Shown here: positions 46,771-56,413 of the stretch, piece by piece
How positions within the stretch are numbered: position 1 is the first letter of the stretch
Layout: each line of letters begins with the position of its first letter
From: Microbacterium galbinum
GTDB taxonomy: Bacteria; Actinomycetota; Actinomycetes; Actinomycetales; Microbacteriaceae
Direction: 5' to 3'
Assembly: GCF_023091225.1 (NCBI RefSeq)
Contig: NZ_JAHWXM010000002.1
Coordinates: 248,001-312,000, forward strand
Length of the DNA stretch: 64,000 bases
The notes under the pieces: generated by a model
What the model saw: the letters and a program-made list of their open reading frames with translations, nothing else
Databases searched by the model: none
Told to the model about the DNA's origin: nothing
Made by a program: the position numbers and the translations under genes

Positions 46771-48330
46771 TCACTCGCAGCGGAGGCCGTCTTCGGGCAC
46801 GACGTCGTCGAGGAAGAACGCCTCCACGGCGTTGTCGACGCATCCGTTGCCCTTGTTGTAGCCGGTGTGCCCCTCGCCCACGCGGGTGATGAGCACGCCC
46901 TCGTCGAGCTGATCCGCGAGCGCTTCCGACCACTCGTAGGGCGTGGCCGGGTCGTTGGTCGTGCCGATGACGAGGATGGGTCCGGCACCCTCGGCCGTGA
47001 TCTCCCCACGGGTTCCCGTGGGCGGGTAGGGCCACACCTCGCACGAGTCGGGGCCGGTCCAGTACGGCGCGATGGTCGGCGCACCCTCTTCGATCTTCTT
47101 CGTGGTCGCAGCTTCGGCGGCGGGGTCGTCTTCGACCGGGTAGTCCATGCAGTTGTAGGCGCGGAATGCCTCGGTCGCGTTGTCGGTGTACGAACCGTCC
47201 TCGCGACTGTTGTAGAAGTCCGCCAGCACGAACGCCGTCGACGGGTCGCCCTGCAGCGCCTGGTCGAGCGCCTGCGTGAGGAACGTCCAGCTGTCCTGCG
47301 AGTAGAGTGCCGCGATGATTCCCGTCATCAGGGAATCCGCACCGAGCATCCGTCCGTCGCCGTTCTCGAGCGGCGTGCGATCGACGCTCGCGAGCAGCGC
47401 CCCGAGATCCGCCATGGCGTCGTCCACCGAGCCGTTGAACGGGCAGCTCCCGGAATCGAGGCAGTCCTGCATGTACGCGCGGAGCGCGGATTCGAATCCG
47501 AGAGCCTGCGTCGCACCGACCTCGAGCCCGGGAACCGACGGGTCGATCGCGCCGTCGAGCACGAGGCGCCCGGCCTTCTCGGGGTAGAGGTTCGCGTAGG
47601 TCGCGCCGAGGAAGGTGCCGTAGGAGTAACCGAGGTAGTTCAGCTGCGAATCGCCGAGCACGGCACGGATCAGGTCCATGTCGCGTGCCGCGTTGATGGT
47701 GGTGATGTACGGCAGGATGCCGTCGCTGTTCGCGTCGCACGCCTCGGCGAACGCGGTGTTGCGCTCGGTGAGCTCGGCCTCCCACTCGGCGCTGCCGCGG
47801 GGCGAGGTCGGGACGTCGTAGAGGTAGGCGTCCATCTCGGCCGCGTCGAAGCAGCGCACCGCCGTCGACTCGCCCACGCCGCGCGGGTCGAAGCCGATCA
47901 CGTCGTAGTTCTCGATGAGGTCGGCGCCGACCGCGTAGTCGAGGCTGTCGCGGATGAGGGCGACGCCACTGGCGCCGGGACCGCCGGGGTTGGTGAGCAG
48001 GGAGCCCATCGGCGTCTGCTCGGCCTGGTGCCGGATGATGGAGAGCTCGATCTCGCCCTCTGCGGGGTTCTCCCAATCGAGGGGTGCGGTGACCGTCGTG
48101 CAGTCGAAGCCGGCGCTGCCGCAGGACTCCCAGGTCAGCTCCTGCGAGTAGAACGGAAGGAGTTCTTCGGATACCCCGTCGGTGTCGGGCGCACCGGTCG
48201 CCGACGGGCGCGTCGCCGTCTCCTCGGGGATCATCGAGTAGAGGCAGCCGGAGAGCGCCACGGCGGCGACGGCGAGGCCGGCGACGAGTGCGGCGGCACG
48301 GCGGAGGCGGGAAGTCTTGCGGATGTTCAC
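46771..48330 (-). CDS. Secreted alpha/beta-hydrolase, tripeptidyl aminopeptidase (Tap) family
   Basis: A 519-residue lipoprotein: signal peptide with lipobox ALSGC. The hydrolase fold has oxyanion segment LTNPGGPGASGVALI, nucleophile elbow LGYSYGTFLGATYA (Ser), and the late catalytic His in VGEGHTGYN. The C-terminal TAP-like region ends in a Cys pair (NGCVDN, LRCE). It matches the Streptomyces Tap/SlpD-type exported peptidases that remove tripeptides. Its start overlaps the holB stop (ATGA), though their functions seem unrelated. Confidence 0.88.
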   Translation of the reverse strand: MNIRKTSRLRRAAALVAGLAVAAVALSGCLYSMIPEETATRPSATGAPDTDGVSEELLPFYSQELTWESCGSAGFDCTTVTAPLDWENPAEGEIELSIIRHQAEQTPMGSLLTNPGGPGASGVALIRDSLDYAVGADLIENYDVIGFDPRGVGESTAVRCFDAAEMDAYLYDVPTSPRGSAEWEAELTERNTAFAEACDANSDGILPYITTINAARDMDLIRAVLGDSQLNYLGYSYGTFLGATYANLYPEKAGRLVLDGAIDPSVPGLEVGATQALGFESALRAYMQDCLDSGSCPFNGSVDDAMADLGALLASVDRTPLENGDGRMLGADSLMTGIIAALYSQDSWTFLTQALDQALQGDPSTAFVLADFYNSREDGSYTDNATEAFRAYNCMDYPVEDDPAAEAATTKKIEEGAPTIAPYWTGPDSCEVWPYPPTGTRGEITAEGAGPILVIGTTNDPATPYEWSEALADQLDEGVLITRVGEGHTGYNKGNGCVDNAVEAFFLDDVVPEDGLRCE

Positions 48331-49484
48331 GGTGTCCTCCCGCTCGTGATGGTCACGAGCAAGCTCTCAAGGGCGAGCAGCGGTGCGACGTTTCGCTCCA
48401 GCGCCTGCCGGGTGTCGGCCAGGTGGTCGAGTACGACCAGCGTACGGGTCTCGGGCCAGGCTTCGGCGAGCGCGCTCAGCTCGGCCCGGAGCTCACGGTT
48501 GATCAGTTCGTCGGTGCGGCCGAACTGCAGCATCACGACGTCGCGGAAGAGCGACTGCATGTCGGTGAGCACGCGGTCGATGCCGTCGCGCAGGCTGCGG
48601 GTGGCGCGCTTCTTCTGGTCGTCTTCCAGGGCCGAGAGCTGGGAGCGCAGTGCCGGGGGGACGGCCTGCCCTTCGGCGACGCCCACCATGCGCAGCAGGT
48701 TCGCCCGCTCGGCCGCGTCGCGCTCGGCGGTCAGGGCCTTCGCATCCTCGGTGGCGGCCTGGATGATGCGTCCGGCGACCTCGACGGCATCGCCCACACC
48801 GCGCACGCCGATCACCGAGCGGAGAGTGTCGTCGCGCCGGCGACGGGCGGCCTCATCGGTGGCGAGTCGCTGCGCCATACCGATGTGCCGCTGGGAGTGG
48901 CGGGCGGCCTGCTCGGCCACGACCTCGTCGACACCCGTGCGCAGACTGATCAACCGCGCGACGTCCGCGACGTCCGGTTCGCGGAGCCGCAGCGAGCGCA
49001 CGCGCGAACGGATGGTCGGGAGCAGATCGGCCTCGCTGGGGGCGCAGAGGATCCAGACGGTCTTCTCCGGCGGCTCCTCGAGCGCCTTCAGCAGGACGTT
49101 CGAGGTGCGCTCGACCATGCGATCGGCATCTTCGACGACGATGACGCGGTAACGACCGGCCGAGGGAGCGAAGTACGAACGCTCGACCAGGGCGCGCGCC
49201 TCGGCGATCGTGATGATGACTTTGTCGGTGCGCAGCGCCGTCACATCGGGGTGCGTGCCCGCGAGAACCTGCCGCATGGTCGCCTCGTCATCGGGCCGGT
49301 CGGCGACCAGCGCCGCAGCGAAGGCGTAAGCGAGGGTCGAACGCCCGGACCCCGGCGGACCGGTGATCAACCAGGCGTGCGACAGCGCCGACGGATCGGA
49401 TGCCGCGTCGCGCAGAGTCTCGACCGCGGCATCCTGCCCCCACACATCGGCCCACGGGAAAGGGGCGGCGATGGTCTCAGGCAT
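48327..49484 (-). CDS. holB: DNA polymerase III delta-prime subunit
   Basis: A 385-residue clamp-loader subunit. The AAA+ domain has a degenerate P-loop GPPGSGRST (Arg in place of Lys, as expected for the non-ATPase delta-prime), VIVVEDADRMVERTSNVLLKALEEPP as the Walker B region, and the SRC-like segment TIRSRVRSLRL. The family zinc module is not obvious. It follows tmk and topA in the order seen in other actinobacteria. Confidence 0.9.
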   Translation of the reverse strand: MPETIAAPFPWADVWGQDAAVETLRDAASDPSALSHAWLITGPPGSGRSTLAYAFAAALVADRPDDEATMRQVLAGTHPDVTALRTDKVIITIAEARALVERSYFAPSAGRYRVIVVEDADRMVERTSNVLLKALEEPPEKTVWILCAPSEADLLPTIRSRVRSLRLREPDVADVARLISLRTGVDEVVAEQAARHSQRHIGMAQRLATDEAARRRRDDTLRSVIGVRGVGDAVEVAGRIIQAATEDAKALTAERDAAERANLLRMVGVAEGQAVPPALRSQLSALEDDQKKRATRSLRDGIDRVLTDMQSLFRDVVMLQFGRTDELINRELRAELSALAEAWPETRTLVVLDHLADTRQALERNVAPLLALESLLVTITSGRTP

Positions 49485-49552
49485 GCACTCAGCCTAATCG
49501 GCACCACCGACACCGACCGCATGCGGTCGTGGCGCTGTGCGGAGGAGGGGGC

Positions 49553-50182
49553 TCAGGCCAGGAACGACGCGACCCGCGCACGGATCTCGCCGGCGATCAC
49601 GTCGACCGGCGAGGAGGCGTCGATCACGAGGAAGCGTTCCGGTTCTGCGGCGGCGAGCGCAAGGTACGCATGGCGCACTCGACCGTGGAATTCGGCCTTC
49701 TCCGCTTCGAGCCGATCGAAGGGCTTGTCTGCCGAGTCGAGCCGGGTGCGGGCGGTCTGCGGGTCGAGGTCGAGCAGCACCGTGAGGTCGGGCAGCGCCC
49801 CCTCGGCGGCCCAGAGCGACAGCTCGCGGATCTCGGTCGCATCGAGCACGCGGCCCGCGCCCTGGTAGGCGACGGACGAGTCGAGGTATCGATCCTGCAG
49901 CACGATGTCGCCCCGCTCGAGCGCGGGGCGCACGACGGTCGCGACGTGATGCGCCCGGTCCGCCGCGTACAGCAGGGCCTCGGCACGCGGCGCGATGTCG
50001 CCGCGGTGGTGGAGCACGATGTCGCGGATCAGCTGGCCGACCTCCGACCCGCCGGGCTCGCGCGTGCGTACGACCTCGTGGCCTGTCTCCGACAGCCAGG
50101 AGGCGAGCAGGTCCGACTGCGTGGTCTTGCCCGAGCCGTCACCGCCCTCGAGCGTGATCCAGCGACCGCGGCCTTCCGTCAC
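49553..50182 (-). CDS. tmk: Thymidylate kinase
   Basis: A 209-residue dTMP kinase. P-loop LEGGDGSGKTTQ, RTREPGGSEVG and DRYLDSSVAYQGAGR are diagnostic. It makes dTDP for DNA synthesis. Its ATG overlaps the topA stop (ATGA). Confidence 0.95.
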   Translation of the reverse strand: MTEGRGRWITLEGGDGSGKTTQSDLLASWLSETGHEVVRTREPGGSEVGQLIRDIVLHHRGDIAPRAEALLYAADRAHHVATVVRPALERGDIVLQDRYLDSSVAYQGAGRVLDATEIRELSLWAAEGALPDLTVLLDLDPQTARTRLDSADKPFDRLEAEKAEFHGRVRHAYLALAAAEPERFLVIDASSPVDVIAGEIRARVASFLA

Positions 50183-53025
50183 GAACCGGCCTTCTTCGCG
50201 GCGGCGTTCGCGGCGCGCGTCGCGGCCGCCTTCTTCGCCGCAGCCGAGCGTGCGGCCGCCTTCTCGGCATCCGTCGGAGCCTTCTTCGCTGCAGCCTTCT
50301 TGGCCGGAGCCTTCTTGGCGGGAGCCTTCTTGGCGGGAGCCTTCTTGGCCGGCGCTTTCTTCGCCGCCGCACGCGAGCCGCGCTTGGGAGCGGGGCCCTT
50401 CGCGCGCTTGTCGGCGAGCATCTGCACGGCGATCTCGAAAGTGATGTCCTCGGGCTTCTGGCCGCGTGGGATCGTGACGTTGGTCTCCCCGTCGGTCACG
50501 TAGGCGCCGAATCGACCGTCACGAATGCGGATCGGCTTGCCGCTGACCGGGTCGGCGTCGAACTCGGCGAGCGCGCTGGATGCCCGTCGGGCACCGTACT
50601 TGGGCTGCGTGTAGATCTCGAGCGCCTGCTCGAGGGTCACGTCGAAGATCTGCGATTCGCTCTCGAGCGAGCGCGAATCGGCGCCCTTCTTCAGGTATGG
50701 ACCGAAGCGGCCGTTCTGGGCGGTGATCTCGTCGCCCGATTCGGGGTCGACGCCGACGACGCGAGGCAGGGTGAGCAGCTGCAGGGCGGTGTCGAGATCG
50801 ATCGCGTCGACCGACATCGACTTGAAGAGCGATGCGGTGCGCGGCTTGGGCGCGGTCTCCTTCTTGGCACCGCGCTTCTTCGGAGCTTCGACGACCTCAC
50901 CGGTCGTCTCGTCGACCGCGGCGTCCTCGGACACCGGGTCGTTCTCCTGCACGTAGGGGCCGAAGCGTCCGTCCTTGACGACGACGATCTTGCCGTTCTC
51001 GGGGTTCTCTCCGAGAACGCGGTCGCCGGCGACCGGAGCGTCGATGAGCTCCTGCGCCTTCTCGGCCGTGAGCTCGTCGGGCGCGAGGTCTTCCGGGACG
51101 TTGACGATGCGCGGCTTGGCCTCGGGGTTCTCGGGGTCGGCGACCTCGAGGTAGGGGCCGTACTTGCCGAAGCGCAGGGTCGCGGTGTCGGTGATCGGTG
51201 TCGAGTTGAGCGCTCGCGCATCGATCTCGCCGAGGTTGTCGACGACCTTGCGCAGGCCGACGTGCGCGTCGGAACCGAAGTAGAAGCCCTTCAGCCACTC
51301 GACGCGGTCCTGCTCGCCGCGTGCGATCGTGTCGAGGTCGTCCTCGAGCGAGGCCGTGAAGTCGTAGTCGACCAGCTCGGCGAAGTGCTCTTCGAGCAGG
51401 CGGACGACGCTGAAGGCGAGCCACGTCGGCACGAGCGCCTGGCCGCGCTTGACCGCGTAGCCGCGATCGAGGATCGTCTCGGGGATCGTCGCGAACGTCG
51501 ACGGACGCCCGATGCCCTTCTCCTCGAGCACCTTCACGAGCGATGCCTCGGTGTACCGCGGCTTCGGCGTCGTGCGGTGCCCCTTGGCCTCGGCTTCGGC
51601 GACCGACAGCTCATCGCCCACGGCGACGGCCGGGAGCGACTGGTTCTCGGCGGCATCCGCATCGCCGCGCTTCTCGTCGCGACCCTCTTCGTAAGCCTCG
51701 AGGAATCCCTTGAAGGTGTAGACCGTTCCGGATGCTGTGAACTCCGCGACCTGCCCGGCAGCGTTCACCGCGATCGTGACGGTCGTCGTCTCGTACTTCG
51801 CGTCGGCCATCTGGCTGGCGACGGTGCGCTTCCAGATCAGGTCGTAGAGGCGCTGCTCGTCACGGTCGAGCTCGGACGAGAGCGACGCGGGGGTGCGGAA
51901 GTTGTCGCCCGAGGGACGGATCGCCTCGTGCGCCTCCTGCGCGTTCTTGCTCTTCGACTTGTACACGCGGGGCTTGAGCGGCACCGCGGAGTCACCGTAG
52001 AGCGCGACCGCCTGGCTCCGCGCCGCCTGCACCGCCTGGGTGCTCAGCGACGTGGAGTCGGTACGCATATAGGTGATGTACCCCTTCTCGTAGAGGCGCT
52101 GGGCGACGCTCATCGCCTGCTTCGCCCCCATCGAGAGCTTGCGCCCCGCCTCCTGCTGCATCGTGGAGGTGGTGAACGGGGCGTAGGGGCTGCGGGTGCC
52201 GGGCTTGGCCTCGACCTTGGTCACCGTACCGGCGCCGGCCGATTCGACGGCCTGGGCGAGGGCCTGCGCCTTGGCTTCGTCGAGGACGACGACGGCCTTC
52301 TTCAGGGCACCGCGGTCGTCGAAGTCGGTGCCGCGAGCGAGCTGTCCGCCGTCGACGCGCACGAGGCGGATGCGGAACGACGTTCCGGTCGCGGCCGCAG
52401 CGGCGTCGACGTCCCAGTACTCGGCCGAGACGAACGCCATGCGCTCGCGTTCCCGGTCGACGATCAGGCGGGTGGCGGCGGACTGCACGCGGCCGGCTGA
52501 GATGCCGGTCTTGACCTTGTACCAGAGGACGGGCGAGACATCCCAGCCGTACAGGCGGTCGAGGATGCGGCGGGTCTCCTGCGCATCGACGAGCGCGTGG
52601 TCGAGCTCGCGGGTGTTGCCGACGGCTGCCTGGATCGCGTCCTTGGTGATCTCGTGGAAGACCATGCGCTTGACGGGGACCTTGGGCTTGAGGGTCTCGA
52701 GCAGGTGCCAGGCGATCGCCTCACCCTCGCGGTCCTCATCAGTGGCGAGCAGGAGCTCGTCGGCGGTCTTCAGGGCGCGCTTGAGCTCGGCGACCGTCTT
52801 CGTCTTGCGATCGGAGACGACGTAGTAGGGGTCGAAGCCGTTCTCGATGTCGATCGAGTACTTCCCGTAGGCCTCCTTGTCGGCGGCCGGGATGTCCCGC
52901 TTGTCGGCGAGGTCGCGGATGTGGCCGACCGAGCTGAGCACCTCGTAGCCGTCTCCGAGGTATCCCTGAATAGACCGCATCTTCGTCGGAGACTCGACGA
53001 TGACGAGCTTCTTGCCTTCAGCCAA
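50179..53025 (-). CDS. topA: DNA topoisomerase I
   Basis: A 948-residue type IA topoisomerase starting at TTG 53023-53025, chosen because GAAAGGACG lies eight bases upstream and the protein then begins AEGKKLVIVESPTKMRSI. The Toprim domain has ATDEDREGEAIAWHL; the active-site Tyr is in GYITYMRTDSTSLS. Four C-terminal repeats share the pattern FGPY. The last 45 residues are a Lys/Ala-rich tail (KKAPAKKAPAKKAPAKK) typical of actinobacterial TopA and needed for processivity. It relaxes negative supercoils. Confidence 0.95.
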   Translation of the reverse strand: MAEGKKLVIVESPTKMRSIQGYLGDGYEVLSSVGHIRDLADKRDIPAADKEAYGKYSIDIENGFDPYYVVSDRKTKTVAELKRALKTADELLLATDEDREGEAIAWHLLETLKPKVPVKRMVFHEITKDAIQAAVGNTRELDHALVDAQETRRILDRLYGWDVSPVLWYKVKTGISAGRVQSAATRLIVDRERERMAFVSAEYWDVDAAAAATGTSFRIRLVRVDGGQLARGTDFDDRGALKKAVVVLDEAKAQALAQAVESAGAGTVTKVEAKPGTRSPYAPFTTSTMQQEAGRKLSMGAKQAMSVAQRLYEKGYITYMRTDSTSLSTQAVQAARSQAVALYGDSAVPLKPRVYKSKSKNAQEAHEAIRPSGDNFRTPASLSSELDRDEQRLYDLIWKRTVASQMADAKYETTTVTIAVNAAGQVAEFTASGTVYTFKGFLEAYEEGRDEKRGDADAAENQSLPAVAVGDELSVAEAEAKGHRTTPKPRYTEASLVKVLEEKGIGRPSTFATIPETILDRGYAVKRGQALVPTWLAFSVVRLLEEHFAELVDYDFTASLEDDLDTIARGEQDRVEWLKGFYFGSDAHVGLRKVVDNLGEIDARALNSTPITDTATLRFGKYGPYLEVADPENPEAKPRIVNVPEDLAPDELTAEKAQELIDAPVAGDRVLGENPENGKIVVVKDGRFGPYVQENDPVSEDAAVDETTGEVVEAPKKRGAKKETAPKPRTASLFKSMSVDAIDLDTALQLLTLPRVVGVDPESGDEITAQNGRFGPYLKKGADSRSLESESQIFDVTLEQALEIYTQPKYGARRASSALAEFDADPVSGKPIRIRDGRFGAYVTDGETNVTIPRGQKPEDITFEIAVQMLADKRAKGPAPKRGSRAAAKKAPAKKAPAKKAPAKKAPAKKAAAKKAPTDAEKAAARSAAAKKAAATRAANAAAKKAGS

Positions 53026-53104
53026 GGGGGCGTCCTTTCTTCGAAGCACACCATACACACCCCTGCTATCCGGGTGCGTCGCAGTGAGGAGGTACGTTCT
53101 GCCG

Positions 53105-53434
53105 TCATTCGCCCTCGGGTGGCCCGGCACGGGCTCGGGAGACGGCAACGACTCCAGCGTACGCCGACTCCACCTGCACGGTCGCCACGAAGCCCTCGAT
53201 CGAGCATCCGGTGAGGGTCGCACCCGCAGCCCCGGCCACCCGCGCGGCGACGGCGCAGGGCTCGTCGGCGACGACGACGGCACCGCTGACGGCATCCGCC
53301 GCGGCGAGCGCCGCGGCATCCGCCGCGCCGGCGACCCGTTGCGCGGTGACGGCGGCGCCACCGACCGCGGCAAGGCCTATGGCGAGGCCGGCCGCTGTCA
53401 CCAGAACGCCGGTGGCGAGCGCGGATCCGGCCAT
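53105..53434 (-). CDS. TadE-like protein of the helicase/secretion neighbourhood (Rv3656c-like)
   Basis: A 109-residue exported or membrane protein with an N-terminal helix (ALATGVLVTAAGLAIGLAAVGG) and an ADAAALAAAD segment typical of the TadE/TadG pseudopilin group. The ATG at 53434 overlaps the stop of the preceding TadE gene. It is the last gene of a tad (tight adherence) pilus cluster whose upstream part has been displaced by the element at 53.9 kb. Confidence 0.75.
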   Translation of the reverse strand: MAGSALATGVLVTAAGLAIGLAAVGGAAVTAQRVAGAADAAALAAADAVSGAVVVADEPCAVAARVAGAAGATLTGCSIEGFVATVQVESAYAGVVAVSRARAGPPEGE

Positions 53435-53790
53435 CAGAGACCACCTGCCAGGGCGCAACTCGATGCCTGCAGCGGCACGGTGAGGAGATTGCCGACGGCC
53501 ACCTCCGCGTGCGCCGTCACGCAGACGAGGTCGCCGGAACTCGCGGACGACATGGTGGCACCCGGCGCCGCGCGCGCCACGGCATCGGCGGCGCGCCCCG
53601 TGTCTTCGCCTCGCCCGAGGAGGCGGGCGGCATCGGCCGCCGCATCCTGCAGAGACACCTGACGCGTGGCGGCGCCGAGCGCTCCGACGCCGAGGGCGAG
53701 CACGAGGACGACCGCCGGCAGCGCGAGGGCCAACTCGGCGGCGACCGATCCCCGGTCACCGCCGAGCCGTGCGAGTCGGAATCGCGGCAT
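53434..53790 (-). CDS. TadE-family pseudopilin
   Basis: A 118-residue protein with the TadE motif: basic head, GDRGSVAAELALALPAVVLVLALGV (Glu after the Ala, as in pseudopilins), then a short C-terminal domain with two cysteines. It starts at ATG 53788-53790, sharing one base with the stop of the truncated pilin gene. Part of the tad cluster. Confidence 0.8.
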   Translation of the reverse strand: MPRFRLARLGGDRGSVAAELALALPAVVLVLALGVGALGAATRQVSLQDAAADAARLLGRGEDTGRAADAVARAAPGATMSSASSGDLVCVTAHAEVAVGNLLTVPLQASSCALAGGL

Positions 53791-53900
53791 CACGCCACGG
53801 TCAGCGCCCGGCGCACCAGGTCGGTGAGGATGCCGCGTACCTCGTCGGAGCGCATGATGACGACGAGCAGACCCGCGAAGGCCACGGCGGCCACCGTGGA
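53790..53900 (-). pseudogene. 3' remnant of a DUF4244 (Flp-like) pilin gene
   Basis: The last 36 codons and stop of a small pilin-like protein: STVAAVAFAGLLVVIM then RSDEVRGILTDLVRRALTVA. This is the C-terminal helix and tail of DUF4244 proteins, which normally precede TadE in actinobacterial tad clusters. Upstream of codon TCC at 53898-53900 the reading changes to unrelated sequence, without a start codon or the expected TAEYA-type segment, exactly where the integrase region begins. The 5' part of the gene should lie at the far end of the element, outside the window. Confidence 0.75.
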
Positions 53901-53932
53901 GGAGTGAAGACATACTCTGGGAGGATGGCCGT
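53895..53932. other. Probable left attachment site of the integrative element
   Basis: The junction between the pilin remnant and the integrase leader. The recombined core must lie close to 53895-53932, since conserved pilin sequence ends near 53898 and the integrase starts at 53933. Large serine integrases typically sit right beside their attachment site. The partner site is not in the window. Confidence 0.5.
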
Positions 53933-55420
53933 ATGATCCTTTCAGACCCTTACGTCCCGCGCGTTGCAATCTACGCCAGGCAGTCAGTCGATGAGGATCA
54001 AGGCATCGCTCAGCAGCTCGACGATTGTCGCGCAGAAGTGCAGCGCCGTGGATGGCGCGTCGTCTCGGAACACCAGGATAACGACACCTCCGCGTCCAAG
54101 GAACGAGGACCGAAGACCGCGTGGTCAGCGATGCTGAAGGCGTTCGACGCCGGTGAGTTCGACACCGTCATCGTTACCGAAACGTCCCGCATCACGCGCA
54201 GCCTTGTCGACGTGCTCGACATTCGACCGCCGCGCCGCGACATCCGCGTCGTCGTGATCCGCGAGGGCATCGATACTGAGCTCGATGATTTCATGCTCAA
54301 GCAGCTCGTTCTCCTGGCGGAGCGTGAAGTCCGAATCAAGACGGAGAGAGCCGCACGCTATGCCGTGGGGCGGCGGCTCGCAGGGCATCCCACGCCAGGC
54401 AAGCCCCCACACGGGTACAGCTGGGTGCCGAGCATCGAACGCGATGCTGCCGGCACGAGGTACAGAGTCAACGACGCCGAAGCAGCAGACGTTCGACACA
54501 TCTTCCGCGAGTTCCTCGCTGGGGCTCCACTCGCTCAGATCGCTCGAGATCTCAGCGACTCTGGCAGGTTGACGCGACGAGGCGTGCGCTGGCAGTCAAC
54601 GACAGTGCGACGGGTCCTGCTGAACCCGCTCTACGTTGCGCTCCTCCCGCCAGCTCAGCCGACGGGCGAGTTCGACGCGACCGCCATCGACCTTGAGTCA
54701 TGCACGCCTGGCGCATGGGAACCCATTATCGAGCGCGAACAGCTAGTTGCAAGCCGGGGACGCCTGATCGGCGTACGACCGAACCACAGCGGCACTGCAC
54801 GAAAGTGGCTCCTATCCGGGCTCGCTGTGTGCGCGATATGCTCGCGCTCCGTCCGTTCGGCCCGCGGCGAAACCCATCCCACAGGACGTAAGGGTGGCGG
54901 TGGCGCGGCGCCGTCGCGTCGCTACCATGCGTATCGGTGCCCAAATAGTCACTTCATGCGCAACGGCGACATCATCGACCAGTACGTCGCGGAGGTCTGC
55001 ATCGCGCGCCTCGCAGAGAAAGACGCTGCCGACCTCGTGGCCCCGCGTTCAGACTCGATCGACATCGCCATGCTGAACTCGACGCGCGAAGCGTTGAAGC
55101 GCCGCCGACAGTCGATCGCGAGCTTTGTCGCGCGCGGGCTGATGACCGACACCGATGCAGACGAGAGCCTGGTGAGCATCGCAGGCGAGCTACAGACCAT
55201 CGACGACCAGATAGCGCGCGCTGTTCTGAATGACCCGCTGGCTGAGCTGGCGCTTGTCGACGACGTCCGAGCATGGTGGGGTGGGGCGACTTTGGCTCGA
55301 CGACGCCTCCTCGTCGAGACGCTCATGGTGGTCAGAATCCACCCGGTGGGCCACGGCAAGCGAGTCACGAATCTCGACGATGCCGCAGACAGCGTCACCT
55401 TGCAGTGGACCAAGAGGTGA
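53933..55420 (+). CDS. Large serine recombinase (integrase)
   Basis: A 495-residue site-specific recombinase. The N-terminal resolvase domain has the catalytic serine in AIYARQSVDEDQGIAQQ (Ser18) and TETSRITRSLVDVLD. The recombinase domain begins about residue 150 (HPTPGKPPHGYSWV), with NPLYVALL. A zinc ribbon follows (LAVCAICSRSVRSARG and YRCPNSH), then a coiled-coil segment (about residues 370-440) typical of phage-type large serine integrases. GGGAGGA lies eight bases before ATG 53933. It would carry out integration and excision at the site that cuts the DUF4244 gene. Confidence 0.93.
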   Translation: MILSDPYVPRVAIYARQSVDEDQGIAQQLDDCRAEVQRRGWRVVSEHQDNDTSASKERGPKTAWSAMLKAFDAGEFDTVIVTETSRITRSLVDVLDIRPPRRDIRVVVIREGIDTELDDFMLKQLVLLAEREVRIKTERAARYAVGRRLAGHPTPGKPPHGYSWVPSIERDAAGTRYRVNDAEAADVRHIFREFLAGAPLAQIARDLSDSGRLTRRGVRWQSTTVRRVLLNPLYVALLPPAQPTGEFDATAIDLESCTPGAWEPIIEREQLVASRGRLIGVRPNHSGTARKWLLSGLAVCAICSRSVRSARGETHPTGRKGGGGAAPSRRYHAYRCPNSHFMRNGDIIDQYVAEVCIARLAEKDAADLVAPRSDSIDIAMLNSTREALKRRRQSIASFVARGLMTDTDADESLVSIAGELQTIDDQIARAVLNDPLAELALVDDVRAWWGGATLARRRLLVETLMVVRIHPVGHGKRVTNLDDAADSVTLQWTKR

Positions 55421-55472
55421 AGCGTATGCCTGCGGTCTCTCGGCGGCCTTCCGCCTGGTTATCGACGGCGGT

Positions 55473-56318
55473 ATGGTGCACCGCATGGCTCCGAACCAGC
55501 ACCTGTACTTCTTGGTACACGCCTCGCATGAGCGGTTCAAGGTTGGCCTAGCGACGAACCCCCGGTTGCGCTGGGCCGGGATCCAGCCTCGTGCTCAGAC
55601 AGATTTCGCGAAGTCGCTCGTATTCGACGTCAGCGGCGAAGTTCGAGCCAAGTGGACCGAGGAGACACTCCACCGTGCGTTATCCGACTCGCGCTTCAGG
55701 ATGCCCTCCAACATCGCCGGCCACAGTGAGTGGTTCAACTTCACTGCCTTCGACAGAGCGCGCGCGTACGCGAGCTCGAACCGCGAATTCCTCGGCATCA
55801 GCGAGGGGTACACGATCCCCGCTCAGCCGCGGCCGCCCTCTGGAGGGGACGGAGGTACGCGAACTACGTCGCGAATGTCTCTAGCAGAGCGGATTGCACT
55901 ATCCGCTGTGTACAACGCATCCACTGCGGACAAGGTCGAGGCATACACATCAAGACTGATCGCTAGCGGCGCACTTCTCGGTTCCGCTGCCGATGAGCGC
56001 GGGGAGATGAATCTCTATCTGCATCTAGACCGCATCACACTCGAAGAGGTTCGTTCGTCAAACCAAATCCCTATGTGGGAATCCGGCCCGCGATTCGCGC
56101 ACATCTTCGGGAGCATGAGTTGGAACGACACCTTCATCCAGCTTGCCGTCCACTCGCCGTTCGACGGGTCAGCGGAGCGCGACTTCGCTACGTGGATACC
56201 GACAGCTCCCGGATTCGAACGAGTTCGTTTGGCTATTGACCGCCTCATAGCAGCGACGCCCACCCTCCCCGTTGCGCACCCCGCACGCGTCCTGGATTCT
56301 CACGATTTCTGGCCGTAG
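55473..56318 (+). CDS. GIY-YIG-like (T5orf172/Mug113-type) protein
   Basis: A 281-residue protein (277 from the second ATG, 55485). The N-terminal 100 residues, QHLYFLVHASHERFKVGLAT then NPRLRWAGIQP, ELRHAL-like ETLHRALSDSRF and SEWFNF, match the T5orf172 branch of GIY-YIG nucleases found in phages and plasmids; the GIY and YIG triplets are replaced by YFLV and KVGLA. The rest (about 180 residues) is unrecognised. TATGGT at 55472-55477 could be the -10 of a leaderless message starting at 55485. It follows the integrase by 52 bases. Confidence 0.6.
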   Translation: MVHRMAPNQHLYFLVHASHERFKVGLATNPRLRWAGIQPRAQTDFAKSLVFDVSGEVRAKWTEETLHRALSDSRFRMPSNIAGHSEWFNFTAFDRARAYASSNREFLGISEGYTIPAQPRPPSGGDGGTRTTSRMSLAERIALSAVYNASTADKVEAYTSRLIASGALLGSAADERGEMNLYLHLDRITLEEVRSSNQIPMWESGPRFAHIFGSMSWNDTFIQLAVHSPFDGSAERDFATWIPTAPGFERVRLAIDRLIAATPTLPVAHPARVLDSHDFWP

Positions 56319-56413
56319 CCAACTCTGTGCAAGCCTCGGTACAGGCTTCGGAGGACCAACGATACGAACCACGTTGACCGCGCCATCATGACACGTCTCA
56401 AGCTATACCGACA

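Noticed and set aside
53434..53913. A longer TadE reading starting at ATG 53913
   Set aside because: Its first 41 codons overlap the pilin remnant in another frame and give an Arg/His-rich peptide; the ATG at 53790 fits TadE and the one-base overlap with the remnant stop.
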